Source: Patiriisocius marinistellae (lineage in GTDB: Bacteria; Bacteroidota; Bacteroidia; Flavobacteriales; Flavobacteriaceae). From it: a stretch of DNA of 64,000 nucleotides. Under the pieces are notes generated by a model that did no database searches, was not told the DNA's origin, and saw nothing but the letters and a program-made list of their open reading frames with translations. The DNA lies in the NCBI RefSeq assembly GCF_009014635.1, contig NZ_BKCF01000005.1:124001-188000 (forward strand), written 5' to 3'. The position numbers were made by a program, and so were the translations under genes. This document shows, in pieces, positions 54,054 to 63,686 of this stretch (position 1 is its first letter; each line of letters starts with the position of its first letter).

Positions 54054-56345
54054 TTACATTGAGTACTTTACTTTAAAACCACTAAACCAGTTGCGGGGTA
54101 TTCCTGGATAATAATAGCGAGGTTCTGAGTTTCCAAACCCAACAGCGTTAATTAATATAGACGATGCATAAGTTTCATCTAGAACATTATTTAAACCAGC
54201 ATTTACCTCGATTAAAAGTCGGTTCGTAATGTTGTATGTATAAGATAGTTTTGTGTTAAATACTTTGTAATCTTCAGAGTATAAGGTGTTAGCGTCATTT
54301 AATGGCATGTCTCCAACATAAAGAAAATTTGTATTTAAGCTGAAATTTTTAAATCCAAAACGCAAACCTCCATTAACCTTATTATTTGGCACACCTGTGA
54401 GTTTATTTCCTGAATAACTAACGTTGCCATCAACAAAATCAATAAATTTATTGTCAGAAATTTCAGCATTTAAATAAGGTGCTAGAAAGAAACCATTATT
54501 AAATATATGTGAGTATAAAATAGATAATTCCACACCCTTGTGTTCAGTTTTTCCTGCATTACGACCTATAAATTGGTCTTCTCCTACGCGGTCTGCAACA
54601 AGTAAATTATCAATGTCAATTAAATAAGCAGCAAGTTTTAATTGTAGTTTCCCTTTAAATAAAAATATTTGGCTACCTACCTCATAATTAAATCCAGTCT
54701 CTGGGCCTAAGTCAGGATTTATGACTCCTTGGGGCGTGAGTGTCTCTTCAATAGATGGATAATTAAAACCTCTACTCACATTAAGGTATGCTTTTAAATT
54801 TTGGGTATATTGATAGAATACACTTAGATTAGGTGCAAAAATAGGGTTGAAATCACGACTTGCATTTTTGTTGTTTTCACCAGTATTAAATTTATCTGTA
54901 AATGTGTAATCTGTTTTATTAAAGTTTATGCCCAACTGTATTTTTAACTTTTCGGTTATTGGCAATGTTGTAGTTGCAAAAACATTTAGTGTATTTCTTT
55001 TTTCTTTATTATCACTTAATAATTGCCCTTCTAAACTTCCGTTACCGTTATTTTCTTCATACAAATTTTCAATGGTTTTCCAGTTGTATTGATCGTTATA
55101 CATTTCGGCACCAAAACTTAAAGTAGCATTATTTTTAAAAAATTTAAAGTCGTTTGCAAAAAGTGTTCTTGCTCCATATCCATTTGTAAATTCGTCTAGA
55201 ATATTAAAAGGTCTTGGTTCGTAATGATCTAAATATGTATAAAATACGGATGTGGTGTTGCTTAGGTTATCTGTAAAGCGATGTGTGTAATTTATGCCGG
55301 TTAAGACCTGTTTGTTATCTTCAAAACCTTTAGCAGCATTCCATGTAAAAGCGGCTTGAGAGGGATCTTCTTCAAAGTCGGTTTTACTAATGGAACTTGG
55401 AATTTGCGCATTATAATCTGTGAAATTTACTAGTATGCCAATTTCATTTTTTGAATCAAAAGTATAATTAGAAGTTAGCAAAAAAGCATTGCGATTATAA
55501 GTGCTATTTTCACGAAATCCATCTGTTTCTAAATGATCATAATTTAAATTTAATGCTAGTTTTTCATCTGCAGTGGCTACCGAAATATTGTTTTTCACAA
55601 ATCCAAAACTTCCCACAGTAAGATTACTTTTAAAATAGGTTTCACCCGGTACAGCTTGTTTTGAATTTAATAATAATGTACCACCTAAGTTTGTCCCATA
55701 TTGTGTTGCTTTTGGCCCCTTTACAATTTCTAAACGTTCTATATCCTCAGGGTCAAAAGCATCAATGGTGGTGTCACCAGTACCATTAGTAATAGGGATA
55801 CCATTAAAATAGGCGCGTATTTTATTTGTACCATAAAGCGTTCTAGATCCAACTCCTCTAATTACAATTCGATTGGTATTTAATGCGCCACTTTGAATAT
55901 AGACCCCTGGAGTTTCATTTATCGCCGAAACTAAATCTAAGGGACTATATTCAATAAATTTTTCTGCTGAAATTTTTGCTGTTGGAATAATTACTTTGCT
56001 TTCTTTTTGATACGTTGAAGAGATAACTACCTCGTCAAGATCTTGCGTGTTTTCTATAGCGAATAAATTAAAAGTAGCATTGTTTTTAGATACTGTAATA
56101 GTACGTAAAAAATAATCTGGGTGCTTTAATTCAAGTGTGATTGGGAGTTGATATGTTTCTGATAATGAAAAATATCCCTCCGTATTAGTTTCTGAGATTA
56201 CTTCACCGTTTAATAAAATGACAACATTAGGAATAGCGGTGCCTGAGTAATTAATTACTTGGTTTTTTATTGTTTGAGATAATAAGGGATTAAAAATGGC
56301 GGATACATAAATAACCGCCATTATTTTAAAAAGAATAAATTTCAT
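54054..56345 (-). CDS. TonB-dependent outer-membrane receptor
   Basis: Receptor of 763 aa: signal peptide, an N-terminal carboxypeptidase-regulatory-like domain (residues about 25-105), plug domain (EKFIEYSPLDLVSAINETPGVYIQSG, IRGVGSRTLYGTN, RLEIVKGPKATQYGTNLGGTLLL) and a barrel ending in the GFKVKYSM tail. It lies between a PQQ-type sugar dehydrogenase gene and a hydrolase gene on one transcript, with gaps of 35 and 30 bp. The ligand is unknown; PQQ or an iron complex is conceivable. Confidence 0.93.
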   Translation of the reverse strand: MKFILFKIMAVIYVSAIFNPLLSQTIKNQVINYSGTAIPNVVILLNGEVISETNTEGYFSLSETYQLPITLELKHPDYFLRTITVSKNNATFNLFAIENTQDLDEVVISSTYQKESKVIIPTAKISAEKFIEYSPLDLVSAINETPGVYIQSGALNTNRIVIRGVGSRTLYGTNKIRAYFNGIPITNGTGDTTIDAFDPEDIERLEIVKGPKATQYGTNLGGTLLLNSKQAVPGETYFKSNLTVGSFGFVKNNISVATADEKLALNLNYDHLETDGFRENSTYNRNAFLLTSNYTFDSKNEIGILVNFTDYNAQIPSSISKTDFEEDPSQAAFTWNAAKGFEDNKQVLTGINYTHRFTDNLSNTTSVFYTYLDHYEPRPFNILDEFTNGYGARTLFANDFKFFKNNATLSFGAEMYNDQYNWKTIENLYEENNGNGSLEGQLLSDNKEKRNTLNVFATTTLPITEKLKIQLGINFNKTDYTFTDKFNTGENNKNASRDFNPIFAPNLSVFYQYTQNLKAYLNVSRGFNYPSIEETLTPQGVINPDLGPETGFNYEVGSQIFLFKGKLQLKLAAYLIDIDNLLVADRVGEDQFIGRNAGKTEHKGVELSILYSHIFNNGFFLAPYLNAEISDNKFIDFVDGNVSYSGNKLTGVPNNKVNGGLRFGFKNFSLNTNFLYVGDMPLNDANTLYSEDYKVFNTKLSYTYNITNRLLIEVNAGLNNVLDETYASSILINAVGFGNSEPRYYYPGIPRNWFSGFKVKYSM

Positions 56346-56380
56346 TAATATTTCAGAATAAAAATTTTAGAATGTATATG

Positions 56381-57676
56381 CTATTTATTATAGCTCACTT
56401 TCCATATAGTATTACCAGTATCATCGTTTACTAATAAATCTCCAGATGGTGTTACAGCAACACAAACAGGCCTTCCATAAACTTTAGAATCACTATTGTT
56501 TGCAATAAAACCTGTAAGGAAATCCACAGGTTTTCCTGTAGGCTTTCCATTTTCAAAAGGGATGAAAACTACACTATATCCAGAAAGTACAGAGCGGTTC
56601 CATGAACCATGTTGCCCTACGAATACTCCATTTTTGTATTGCTTCGGAAATGTATCTCCATCATAAAATGTTAATCCAAGAGAGGCTGTATGAGGGCCCA
56701 CAGAAACATCTGGAATGATTGATTTTGCGACAAGTTCTGGTGCTTTTCCTTTTAATCTTGGATCTTCTATTGAACCATAGTAAGAATAGGGCCATCCATA
56801 AAACCCACCTTTTTTTACACTTGTAACATAATCTGGCACTAGATTATCACCTATTTCGTCACGCTCGTTTACCGCTGTCCATAATTCGCCATTAGCAGGA
56901 TTCCAATTCATACCTACAGGGTTTCTAAGTCCGCTGGCATAAATTATTTCGTTCTCCCCGTTTAGATCAACTTCTAATATATTAGCACGTCTTATTTCTT
57001 CTTCCATTCCATATTCGCCCACATTACTAGCAGAACCTACAGAAATATAGATTTTATCCTGTGCTTCATTTGTAATAATATTACGTGTCCAGTGATGATT
57101 ATATCCTCCAGCTGGCAGTGTGACTATTTTTTTTCCTTCATTTGACTTTAAAGAAGTTTGACCACTTTTATAAGGATATTTATAAAGTCCATCTGTGTTA
57201 GCTACATAAAAATAATTATCAATGATTAACATACCTAATGGCTGTTTTAAATCACTTAAAAAAGTTTTGCGAACATCAATGGTGCCATCATTATTTTCAT
57301 CTCGTAACAAGGTAATTAGATCTGCACTATCTTTAGTGTTTGCTTCAGAAACAAACATGTCTCCATTTGGACCTATGTAAGTCCAGCGTGGGTTATTAAA
57401 ACCATCGGCAAGTTTAGTAACAGTAAATCCTTCTGGAGCTACTGGCATATTACCTTCTGGCCAATCTACAAGTTTGGTTTGATTTCTAACAGATTCTGTT
57501 TCGTAGGGTTTTGGTAAGATTAAAGGTCCAATGGCTGTCTGTACAGTATCCGCAGGTTTTTGAGAAATCATCTCTTTCTCCTCGTCAGAAACTTTCATCT
57601 CTTTCTCTTGTTTGGTCTTACAGGCTACGATAGAAATCATTAAAAGAATGACAACTATAAAGTTAGATTTTTTCAT
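56381..57676 (-). CDS. PQQ-dependent sugar (sorbosone-type) dehydrogenase lipoprotein
   Basis: Protein of 431 aa with lipoprotein signal (ILLMISIVAC, Cys-19). A six-bladed beta-propeller of the glucose/sorbosone dehydrogenase family: GFTVTKLADGFNNPRWTYIGPNGDMFVSE, YNHHWTRNIITN, ASGLRNPVGMNWNPANGELWTAVNERDEIGDNLVPD, and GQHGSWNRSVLSGYSVVF. PQQ and calcium would be the cofactors. First gene of the operon. If it needs PQQ, the organism must make or import it. Confidence 0.88.
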   Translation of the reverse strand: MKKSNFIVVILLMISIVACKTKQEKEMKVSDEEKEMISQKPADTVQTAIGPLILPKPYETESVRNQTKLVDWPEGNMPVAPEGFTVTKLADGFNNPRWTYIGPNGDMFVSEANTKDSADLITLLRDENNDGTIDVRKTFLSDLKQPLGMLIIDNYFYVANTDGLYKYPYKSGQTSLKSNEGKKIVTLPAGGYNHHWTRNIITNEAQDKIYISVGSASNVGEYGMEEEIRRANILEVDLNGENEIIYASGLRNPVGMNWNPANGELWTAVNERDEIGDNLVPDYVTSVKKGGFYGWPYSYYGSIEDPRLKGKAPELVAKSIIPDVSVGPHTASLGLTFYDGDTFPKQYKNGVFVGQHGSWNRSVLSGYSVVFIPFENGKPTGKPVDFLTGFIANNSDSKVYGRPVCVAVTPSGDLLVNDDTGNTIWKVSYNK

Positions 57677-57799
57677 ATCAATGGTTTTAAATCAAAGTTA
57701 ACAGATTCATAATGAAGTTACTTGTCTAAACTGTTTCTTATAATAATCTTAACATTAATAGTTAAAAAAAACATATTGATGAATAGTTTTTTTTAAATA

Positions 57800-57828
57800 A
57801 AAATGCCCGCTAAAAATAGTGGGCGTTC
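57800..57828 (-). terminator. Terminator of the decayed T9SS gene
   Basis: Stem GCCCAC[TA] / TAGCGGGC (one G-U pair) with an AT loop, followed by ATTTTTATTT on the minus strand, 45 bp after the pseudogene stop. Confidence 0.7.
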
Positions 57829-57872
57829 AATAAATTTGATAGGAACTATTACAAATTATAAGTTATACTTAT

Positions 57873-58882
57873 TTATTTTTTTGTCATTTTAAATGTTTTG
57901 CTTACTTCTTCAATTAAAATAGTACAGAAATAAACTCCGCTAGTTTCAGGAAATGAAAGTTCAATATTTTTTTCCTGCTGAAATATATTATTAAACACAA
58001 CTTGACCTACTGTATTATATATTGTGACATCCACATCATTTAAATGTTCTGGTAGTGCTACTGTAAAATTTCCATTAGTAGGGTTTGGGTAGGCTAAAAT
58101 TTCCGAAGAAAAAATTATAGTATCAATAGTGCCTAATATTAGGTTGTTGAATTTTATGACAAAGGCGTCTGCATCTCCATTTGAAGTAACACTGTTAATC
58201 CCGGCTCTTGGCTGAAAATCTACTGTTAGCCTTAAAGTACCACCCAGAATTACGGCGTCTTGATTATCGACCGCTACAGAGACCCCAGCATCTACAGCAG
58301 ATCCACCCATGTTAAATGCACTTAAAAAATTCCCGTTGCTATCTAAATTTAATAAAAAAGCATCTTTATGGCCATTTGATGTAAGGTTAAATGTATTCTG
58401 CCCAGGATCAAAATCAATCGTTTCTTGAAATTGTCCAGAAATAAGAATGTCATTTTCACTATTCAAAGTAATGGACCAGCTTCGGTCGTGAGAGATGGGG
58501 TTCCCAAAATTGTAAGCCCAGATAAATTGTCCATCGGTATTTAATTTTGTAAAAAAAATCTTGGTCACCATTAGATGTAATGTTTGAAATTCCATTGCTA
58601 GGATCCATATCCATTGTTTCATAAAAGCTATCCGTTACATAAATATCATCATTTGTATCCAAAATCATAGATGTATATCCTATGAGATTATCGTTTCCAA
58701 AATTTACAGCCCAAAGTAATTGATTGTTAAGGTCATATTTAGCGATAAAAAAATCGTTCTGACCGCTACTCGTGAGTTCAAAAGTAGCCACTTCCACCTA
58801 CCGTATTTAGCCAAGCAACATCTTGGACATTTAATAATAATGAAGTGAAAAACATGAATATTAGTAATTATATCTTATTCAT
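57873..58882 (-). pseudogene. Decayed surface protein with repeats and T9SS sorting tail
   Basis: Read from ATG 58882 the frame gives MNKI, then a stop, then LLIFMFFTSLLLNVQ as a broken signal peptide. It shifts frame near 58800 (GGSG / FELTSSGQNDFF) and again in an eight-A run at 58551-58558 on the + strand. The pieces then join into one protein of repeats (WAVNFGN..., FIWAYNFGN...) ending in AYPNPTNGNFTVALPEHL, the Por-type T9SS C-terminal sorting domain. So one in-frame stop and two +1 shifts. Promoter and leader are intact, so the damage looks recent; sequencing error is also possible. Confidence 0.8.
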
Positions 58883-58910
58883 AGCAACTTTTTTTATGGG
58901 TTCTTTCTCT

Positions 58911-58939
58911 ATAGTCTGAAAAAGAAAAAAAGGTTGCGT
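58911..58939 (-). promoter_or_regulatory. ECF-type promoter of the decayed T9SS gene
   Basis: On the minus strand ACGCAAC, 15 bp, AGACTAT, and a 28-nt leader to the ATG. It matches the C1 peptidase promoter at 39158-39187 in boxes and leader (GAAAGAAC ... TTGCTATGAA). Confidence 0.55.
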
Positions 58940-59094
58940 TTAATGTTTTTGTTTTACATTATTAATAATGTTGTTATTTGAAGCTATCATTTAATTAAAT
59001 ATCAATTTTAAAATTCTATGTTAATTAAATGCAACATGAAAGCGCTTTATCATATAGTTCAACTGTATTAAATAAATACCTACTATTGGGTATT

Positions 59095-59123
59095 TTGTAT
59101 TTTTTATTGATGTCCTAATTTTG
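59095..59123 (+). promoter_or_regulatory. Bacteroidota sigma-A promoter before 59145
   Basis: TTG at 59095-59097, 18 bp, then TAATTTTG (59116-59123), a full match to the TTG/TAnnTTTG consensus, leaving a 21-nt leader before the ATG at 59145. Confidence 0.65.
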
Positions 59124-59144
59124 ATCAAACTAAAATTTATACTT

Positions 59145-59750
59145 ATGAAATATTTTAAAATTACTATTTGTACGTTTTTAATTGGTCTACTATTTAGTTC
59201 CTGTGAAAAAGATGAGATTGGAGATTTCTATATTGGTATTACAAATACTTACGATTTTTCTATAGCAATATCAATGGACGGGGTCGATTTGAGTAGAGTA
59301 GAATTATCACCTGGACAAAGTTCTTATGGAAATGCAGCACCCGGTACCTATACGGTTTCAGCTCGTGTAACTGGGGATGACCCAAATAACGAGTTTCCAT
59401 CAAATGCATCAGTAACTAAAAATTTTATTGAGGATGGTAATTATGGGTGGATTGCTGGAGAGCCTGATGTTGAATATTTTGGTAATGTAAATGAACCTTC
59501 TGATCCAGTAGATCCAAACAGTGGCGGAAATGGTTCTGGCGGAAATGGTGGTAATGGTTCTGGTGGAAACGGTGGTAATGGCGGTGGCGCTAATTGCGAT
59601 AATTTAAATTATAATGGCCCTACCGAAGGACAAATAATGCAATTTTGTCAAGCAGCTCAACTTTACGAATGTTTAGGTGCAACGACTGAGCAAGATTATG
59701 TTTGCGATGTTATTGCAAGCTATGGCGCAAGTTGTCCTTATTGTAATTAA
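59145..59750 (+). CDS. Hypothetical lipoprotein with Gly-rich linker
   Basis: Lipoprotein of 201 aa (signal ICTFLIGLLFSSC, Cys-20; start at the ATG at 59145). An N-terminal beta domain of about 100 residues (IGITNTYDFSIAISMDGVDLSRVELSPGQSS...) is joined by a Gly/Asn-rich linker (GGNGSGGNGGNG type, about residues 137-160) to a C-terminal domain with five cysteines (FCQAAQLYECLGATTEQDYVC...CPYC) that is probably disulfide-bonded. No family recognised. Confidence 0.75.
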   Translation: MKYFKITICTFLIGLLFSSCEKDEIGDFYIGITNTYDFSIAISMDGVDLSRVELSPGQSSYGNAAPGTYTVSARVTGDDPNNEFPSNASVTKNFIEDGNYGWIAGEPDVEYFGNVNEPSDPVDPNSGGNGSGGNGGNGSGGNGGNGGGANCDNLNYNGPTEGQIMQFCQAAQLYECLGATTEQDYVCDVIASYGASCPYCN

Positions 59751-59770
59751 AAAATAAACTATATAAAATT

Positions 59771-59805
59771 AAAAAAGCGCTTCCCAATAAAAGGAAGCGC
59801 TTTTT
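59771..59805. terminator. Bidirectional rho-independent terminator
   Basis: Stem AAAAGCGCTTCC / GGAAGCGCTTTT with a short AT loop and T-runs in both directions, between the convergent lipoprotein and pnp genes. Confidence 0.88.
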
Positions 59806-59839
59806 GTATTAAAATTCTGAGTTACTAATTTTAAATAAA

Positions 59840-62074
59840 TTAGTCTCTCTTTCTGTCATCTCTTCTAGGTCCACGATTATCTCTACCACGGTTGTTGTCA
59901 CGACTGCCACGATCTTCTCTTGGCTTTGGTGCAACGTAACCTTCAGGCTTAGGTAAAATTGCTTTTCTAGAAACTTTTTCTTTACGAGTGCGTTTGTCAA
60001 TCCCAAAATATTTTACATCAAACACATCGCCCATGATTACAACATCGCTAACGTTTTCTGTACGTTCCCAAGCTAATTCAGATACGTGCAATAATACTTC
60101 GTTTCCTGGTGCTTCCATATATTCCACAACAGCACCAAAATCTAACATCTTGATTACTTTTACTTCATAAACAGAACCAACTTCAGGCTTAAACGTGATA
60201 GAATCAATCTTCGCTAAGACTGCGTCAATTCCTTCTTGTCCTGTTCCTAAAATTTCAACAATTCCTTCTTCAGTTTCTGGATCTTCATTGATAACAATTG
60301 TTGTTCCAGTTTCTTTTTGAAGTTCTTGGATTACTTTTCCTCCAGGTCCAATTAAAGCACCAATAAATTCATTTGCAATACGTACAGTTACCATCTTAGG
60401 AGCGTAATCTTTTACATCTGCTCTAGGAGTAGCAATAGTGTCTGTCAATTTCTCTAAGATATGTAAACGACCATCTCTTGCTTGTTGTAATGCGCTAACA
60501 AGTATTTCATAGCTTAATCCTTTTACTTTAATATCCATCTGGCAAGCTGTAATACCATCTGCTGTTCCAGTTACTTTAAAGTCCATATCTCCTAAGTGAT
60601 CTTCATCCCCTAAAATATCAGATAATACTGCATATTTTCCAGAGTCTGCATCAGAAATAAGCCCCATTGCAATACCAGAAACAGGCTTTGTTAATTGTAC
60701 ACCTGCATCCATCATTGCCATTGTTCCAGCACATACAGTTGCCATTGAAGAAGAACCGTTAGATTCTAAAACTTCACTAACAACACGTACCGTATAAGGA
60801 CAATTATCTGGCACCATACCTTTTAATCCACGTTGTGCTAAGTTACCGTGTCCTACTTCTCTACGGGAAGTTCCACGAATTGGTCTTGCTTCACCAGTAC
60901 AGAAAGGAGGGAAATTATAATGAAGATAGAAATTCTCTTCACCTTCATAAGATGGCATGTCTATTTTATTTGCATCTCTAGAGGTACCTAATGTAACAGT
61001 TGCTAATGCTTGAGTTTCTCCACGTGTAAAAATTGCAGAACCGTGAACAGATGGTAAATAATCTGTCTCACACCATATAGGGCGAATATCAACAGTTTTT
61101 CGACCATCTAAACGTAAACCTTCATTTAGGGTTAAGTCTCTAATTGCTGCCTTCTCTGCGGCGCGGTAATATTTAGAAACTAAACCACCGTAATCCTCTA
61201 ACTCCTCTTCAGAGAAAGTAGCTTTAATATCTTCTTTGATCTCACTAAAAGCAGTACTACGCTCATGTTTTGAAGAACCAGCTTTTGCAATAGCATAAAC
61301 TTTATCATACGCCATATCGTGTACCTTTTTCTTAAGATCTGCATCTTCTCTTTCTGCAGGATATTCACGAGTTTCTTTCTTTCCAAAAGCCTCAGCTAAC
61401 CTAAGTTGTGCCTCACATTGTATTTTAATGTGGTCATGAGCAAACTTAATAGCATCTGCCATTTCTTCTTCACTAATTTCATCCATTTCACCTTCTACCA
61501 TCATCACACTATCTGCAGATGCTCCAATCATCATATCGATGTCAGATTCTTCAAGTTGTGCTCTTGTTGGGTTGATGATAAATTCGCCATTTACGCGTCC
61601 TACTCTTGCTTCAGAGATAGCACACTCAAAAGGAAAATCTGATAATTGGATTGCTGCAGAAGCCGCAAGACCTGCCATAGCATCTGGCATAACGTCTTCA
61701 TCATGAGACATTAACTGGATCATCACTTGAGTTTCAGAGTGGTAATCTTTTGGGAATAATGGACGTAATACACGATCCACTAAGCGCATTGTTAAAACTT
61801 CACCATCACTTGGTCGAGCTTCTCTTTTAAAGAAACCACCTGGGTAACGTCCTGCTGCTGCAAATTTTTCACGGTAATCCACCGTTAATGGTAAGAAATC
61901 TAAGTCTTTTTGTTCGTAGTTAGAAACTACAGTACAAAGTAACATACATTTTCCAGACTGCACTACTACAGATCCGTGCGCCTGTTTTGCTAATTTTCCA
62001 GTTTCGATAGAAATTTCTCTACCGTCACCAAGGTCAATGACCTCTTTAAATACTTTAGGTATCATACTTTTCAT
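59840..62074 (-). CDS. pnp: Polyribonucleotide nucleotidyltransferase
   Basis: PNPase of 744 aa, a 3'-5' exoribonuclease of mRNA turnover. Two RNase PH domains (first with [16 protein letters not shown] and [27 protein letters not shown]; second with [24 protein letters not shown] and GIAMGLISD), KH domain ([24 protein letters not shown]) and S1 domain ([33 protein letters not shown]). The tail is rich in Arg/Asp/Asn ([22 protein letters not shown]). The first in-frame ATG (62110) is less likely than 62074 or 62065. The rpsO gene lies upstream, a conserved pair. Confidence 0.95.
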   Translation of the reverse strand: MKSMIPKVFKEVIDLGDGREISIETGKLAKQAHGSVVVQSGKCMLLCTVVSNYEQKDLDFLPLTVDYREKFAAAGRYPGGFFKREARPSDGEVLTMRLVDRVLRPLFPKDYHSETQVMIQLMSHDEDVMPDAMAGLAASAAIQLSDFPFECAISEARVGRVNGEFIINPTRAQLEESDIDMMIGASADSVMMVEGEMDEISEEEMADAIKFAHDHIKIQCEAQLRLAEAFGKKETREYPAEREDADLKKKVHDMAYDKVYAIAKAGSSKHERSTAFSEIKEDIKATFSEEELEDYGGLVSKYYRAAEKAAIRDLTLNEGLRLDGRKTVDIRPIWCETDYLPSVHGSAIFTRGETQALATVTLGTSRDANKIDMPSYEGEENFYLHYNFPPFCTGEARPIRGTSRREVGHGNLAQRGLKGMVPDNCPYTVRVVSEVLESNGSSSMATVCAGTMAMMDAGVQLTKPVSGIAMGLISDADSGKYAVLSDILGDEDHLGDMDFKVTGTADGITACQMDIKVKGLSYEILVSALQQARDGRLHILEKLTDTIATPRADVKDYAPKMVTVRIANEFIGALIGPGGKVIQELQKETGTTIVINEDPETEEGIVEILGTGQEGIDAVLAKIDSITFKPEVGSVYEVKVIKMLDFGAVVEYMEAPGNEVLLHVSELAWERTENVSDVVIMGDVFDVKYFGIDKRTRKEKVSRKAILPKPEGYVAPKPREDRGSRDNNRGRDNRGPRRDDRKRD

Positions 62075-62278
62075 ATTTGATGCGCACCCGCGCATCGTTA
62101 ATTTGGTCAAGGTTTGACTTTCAAACCAAGTGTTGTTGTGTTGTGTGTGGTTTGACCAATGAAAAACTAAGGGTAGCCTTTTATGTATTTAATGAACGTA
62201 TCGGGTTTTTAATTTATTCTCTTTCCCAAAGCAGAGATACTTAATCTTATTCCCCTAAAAAAATTGGGGTTAAAAAAA

Positions 62279-62306
62279 ATAAGGAGCGCTTTGTGGGCGC
62301 TCCTTT
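62279..62306 (-). terminator. Rho-independent terminator after rpsO
   Basis: Stem AAGGAGCGC / GCGCTCCTT with a 7-nt loop, followed by TTATTTTTTTT on the minus strand, 6 bp after the rpsO stop. It separates rpsO and pnp transcripts. Confidence 0.88.
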
Positions 62307-62311
62307 ATATA

Positions 62312-62581
62312 TTATTTACGTAATCCTAATTCAGCAACGATTGCTCTGTAGCGTAAAATGTCTTTTTTCATTAGATAGTCTAATAAAGAACGACGCTTAC
62401 CTACTAGTTTTACTAGAGAACGCTCTGTGTTGTAATCCTTGTGATTTCTTTTAAGGTGACCAGTAAGGTGCTCAATTCTGTAAGTAAATAAAGCAATTTG
62501 TCCTTCTGCTGTTCCTGTGTCTGTTGCAGATTTTCCGTGCTTTGCGAAAATCTCTGACTTCTCTTTTGGGTCTAAATACAT
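62312..62581 (-). CDS. rpsO: 30S ribosomal protein S15
   Basis: Ribosomal protein S15 of 89 aa, binding 16S rRNA in the platform. Signatures TGTAEGQIALFTYRIEHLTGHLKRNHKDYNTERSLVKLVGKRRSLLDYL and the RYRAIVAELGLR end. The start at 62581 gives the usual length. Conserved with pnp. Confidence 0.97.
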   Translation of the reverse strand: MYLDPKEKSEIFAKHGKSATDTGTAEGQIALFTYRIEHLTGHLKRNHKDYNTERSLVKLVGKRRSLLDYLMKKDILRYRAIVAELGLRK

Positions 62582-62783
62582 GCTAATATTGTTGTAAATG
62601 ATTTTTATGTATGAATGGCGTCTATCGCAATTCGGGTGCAAAAATAAGCAATACTTTTATATTTCAAACATTTAGTTAAAGATATTCAAGTATTGATGAA
62701 TAAAAATTTCAGCAAGTATTATACGTAAATTAAGCTTTTTAACGTTGTAATAGTCTCAATAAAGAACCTTTTAAAACCATATT

Positions 62784-63605
62784 ATGAAAATCACACAGTT
62801 TGCATATGTAGCAATGTTTTGTTTTGCACTTGTTTTTACAAGTTGCGAAAAAGATGAAGATCAAGAAACCGAAACACAATTCAATTTTTCGGCCGAAGAC
62901 AATTTGAGGGCAGCTCAAGCGGATAATGCCACAGATGGGGCACTCAATATTGTTGAAAATGGCTATGTTGAAGCAGAAGAGGGGAGAAGCCAAATAAATT
63001 CTTTCTTCAATGAATGCGCTATTATTACCATACAGCCCAATGGAAACGGAGGAAGTATTGTTATAGATTTTGGCGAAGGTTGCCAGCTCAATAACAGTTC
63101 TATTGTTAGCGGAATCATCAACATGGACTACGGCGCCATCGTTGGCGGTACACGCACTATCAATTATCAATTTGAAAATTTTATCTACAATAGTAATAGT
63201 GTTACCGGTGGTGGCGAAATACTACGTGAAATTGCCAACAACAACGGAAATCCTCAATCTACCATAAACGAATCCATCGTAATTGGCTTTCCAAACACAA
63301 GTGTTACGGCGACGCGTACGGGATTGAGAGTTGCAGAATGGGTAGCGGGAGTTGGCAGTGGTACTTGGCAAGACAATGTTTATAACATTACGGGCAACTG
63401 GGATACACAATTGACAAACGGATTTAACCGAAGCGGGCTCGTAACCGAAAAACTAGTACGCAAATTGAGCTGTTCCTATCTTGTTAGTGGATTGTTAGAA
63501 GTAACTCAAAATAACTTTACGGGAGTCATAAACTGGGGAGCGGGTGAGTGCGATAACTTGGCAACACTGGAAGTCAATGGTCAAGTGTATGATATTGTCT
63601 TATAA
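62784..63605 (+). CDS. Hypothetical lipoprotein
   Basis: Lipoprotein of 273 aa (signal AMFCFALVFTSC, lipid Cys-21, followed by EKDEDQETE). The body is beta-rich, with many Asn and Gly and two or three pairs of Cys (NECAIITIQ, GEGCQLNN, KLSCSYLV, GAGECDNL). The base composition is clearly richer in G and C than the neighbours. No family recognised. A bidirectional terminator follows. Confidence 0.75.
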   Translation: MKITQFAYVAMFCFALVFTSCEKDEDQETETQFNFSAEDNLRAAQADNATDGALNIVENGYVEAEEGRSQINSFFNECAIITIQPNGNGGSIVIDFGEGCQLNNSSIVSGIINMDYGAIVGGTRTINYQFENFIYNSNSVTGGGEILREIANNNGNPQSTINESIVIGFPNTSVTATRTGLRVAEWVAGVGSGTWQDNVYNITGNWDTQLTNGFNRSGLVTEKLVRKLSCSYLVSGLLEVTQNNFTGVINWGAGECDNLATLEVNGQVYDIVL

Positions 63606-63633
63606 TTTTTGCTGCTGAAATTTTAAGGAATTA

Positions 63634-63671
63634 AAAAATCCGCTGTTATTGGAACAGCGGATTTTTTTGAT
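63634..63671. terminator. Bidirectional rho-independent terminator
   Basis: Stem AAATCCGCTGTT / AACAGCGGATTT with a short loop and T- and A-runs either side, between the convergent lipoprotein and accD genes. Confidence 0.88.
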
Positions 63672-63686
63672 TATTATGCATTAGCA

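Noticed and set aside
59519-59590. Short tandem repeats of GGTGGAAATGG type, possible microsatellite or CRISPR-like array
   Set aside because: They encode a Gly/Asn linker within a lipoprotein in frame; no spacers and no cas genes.
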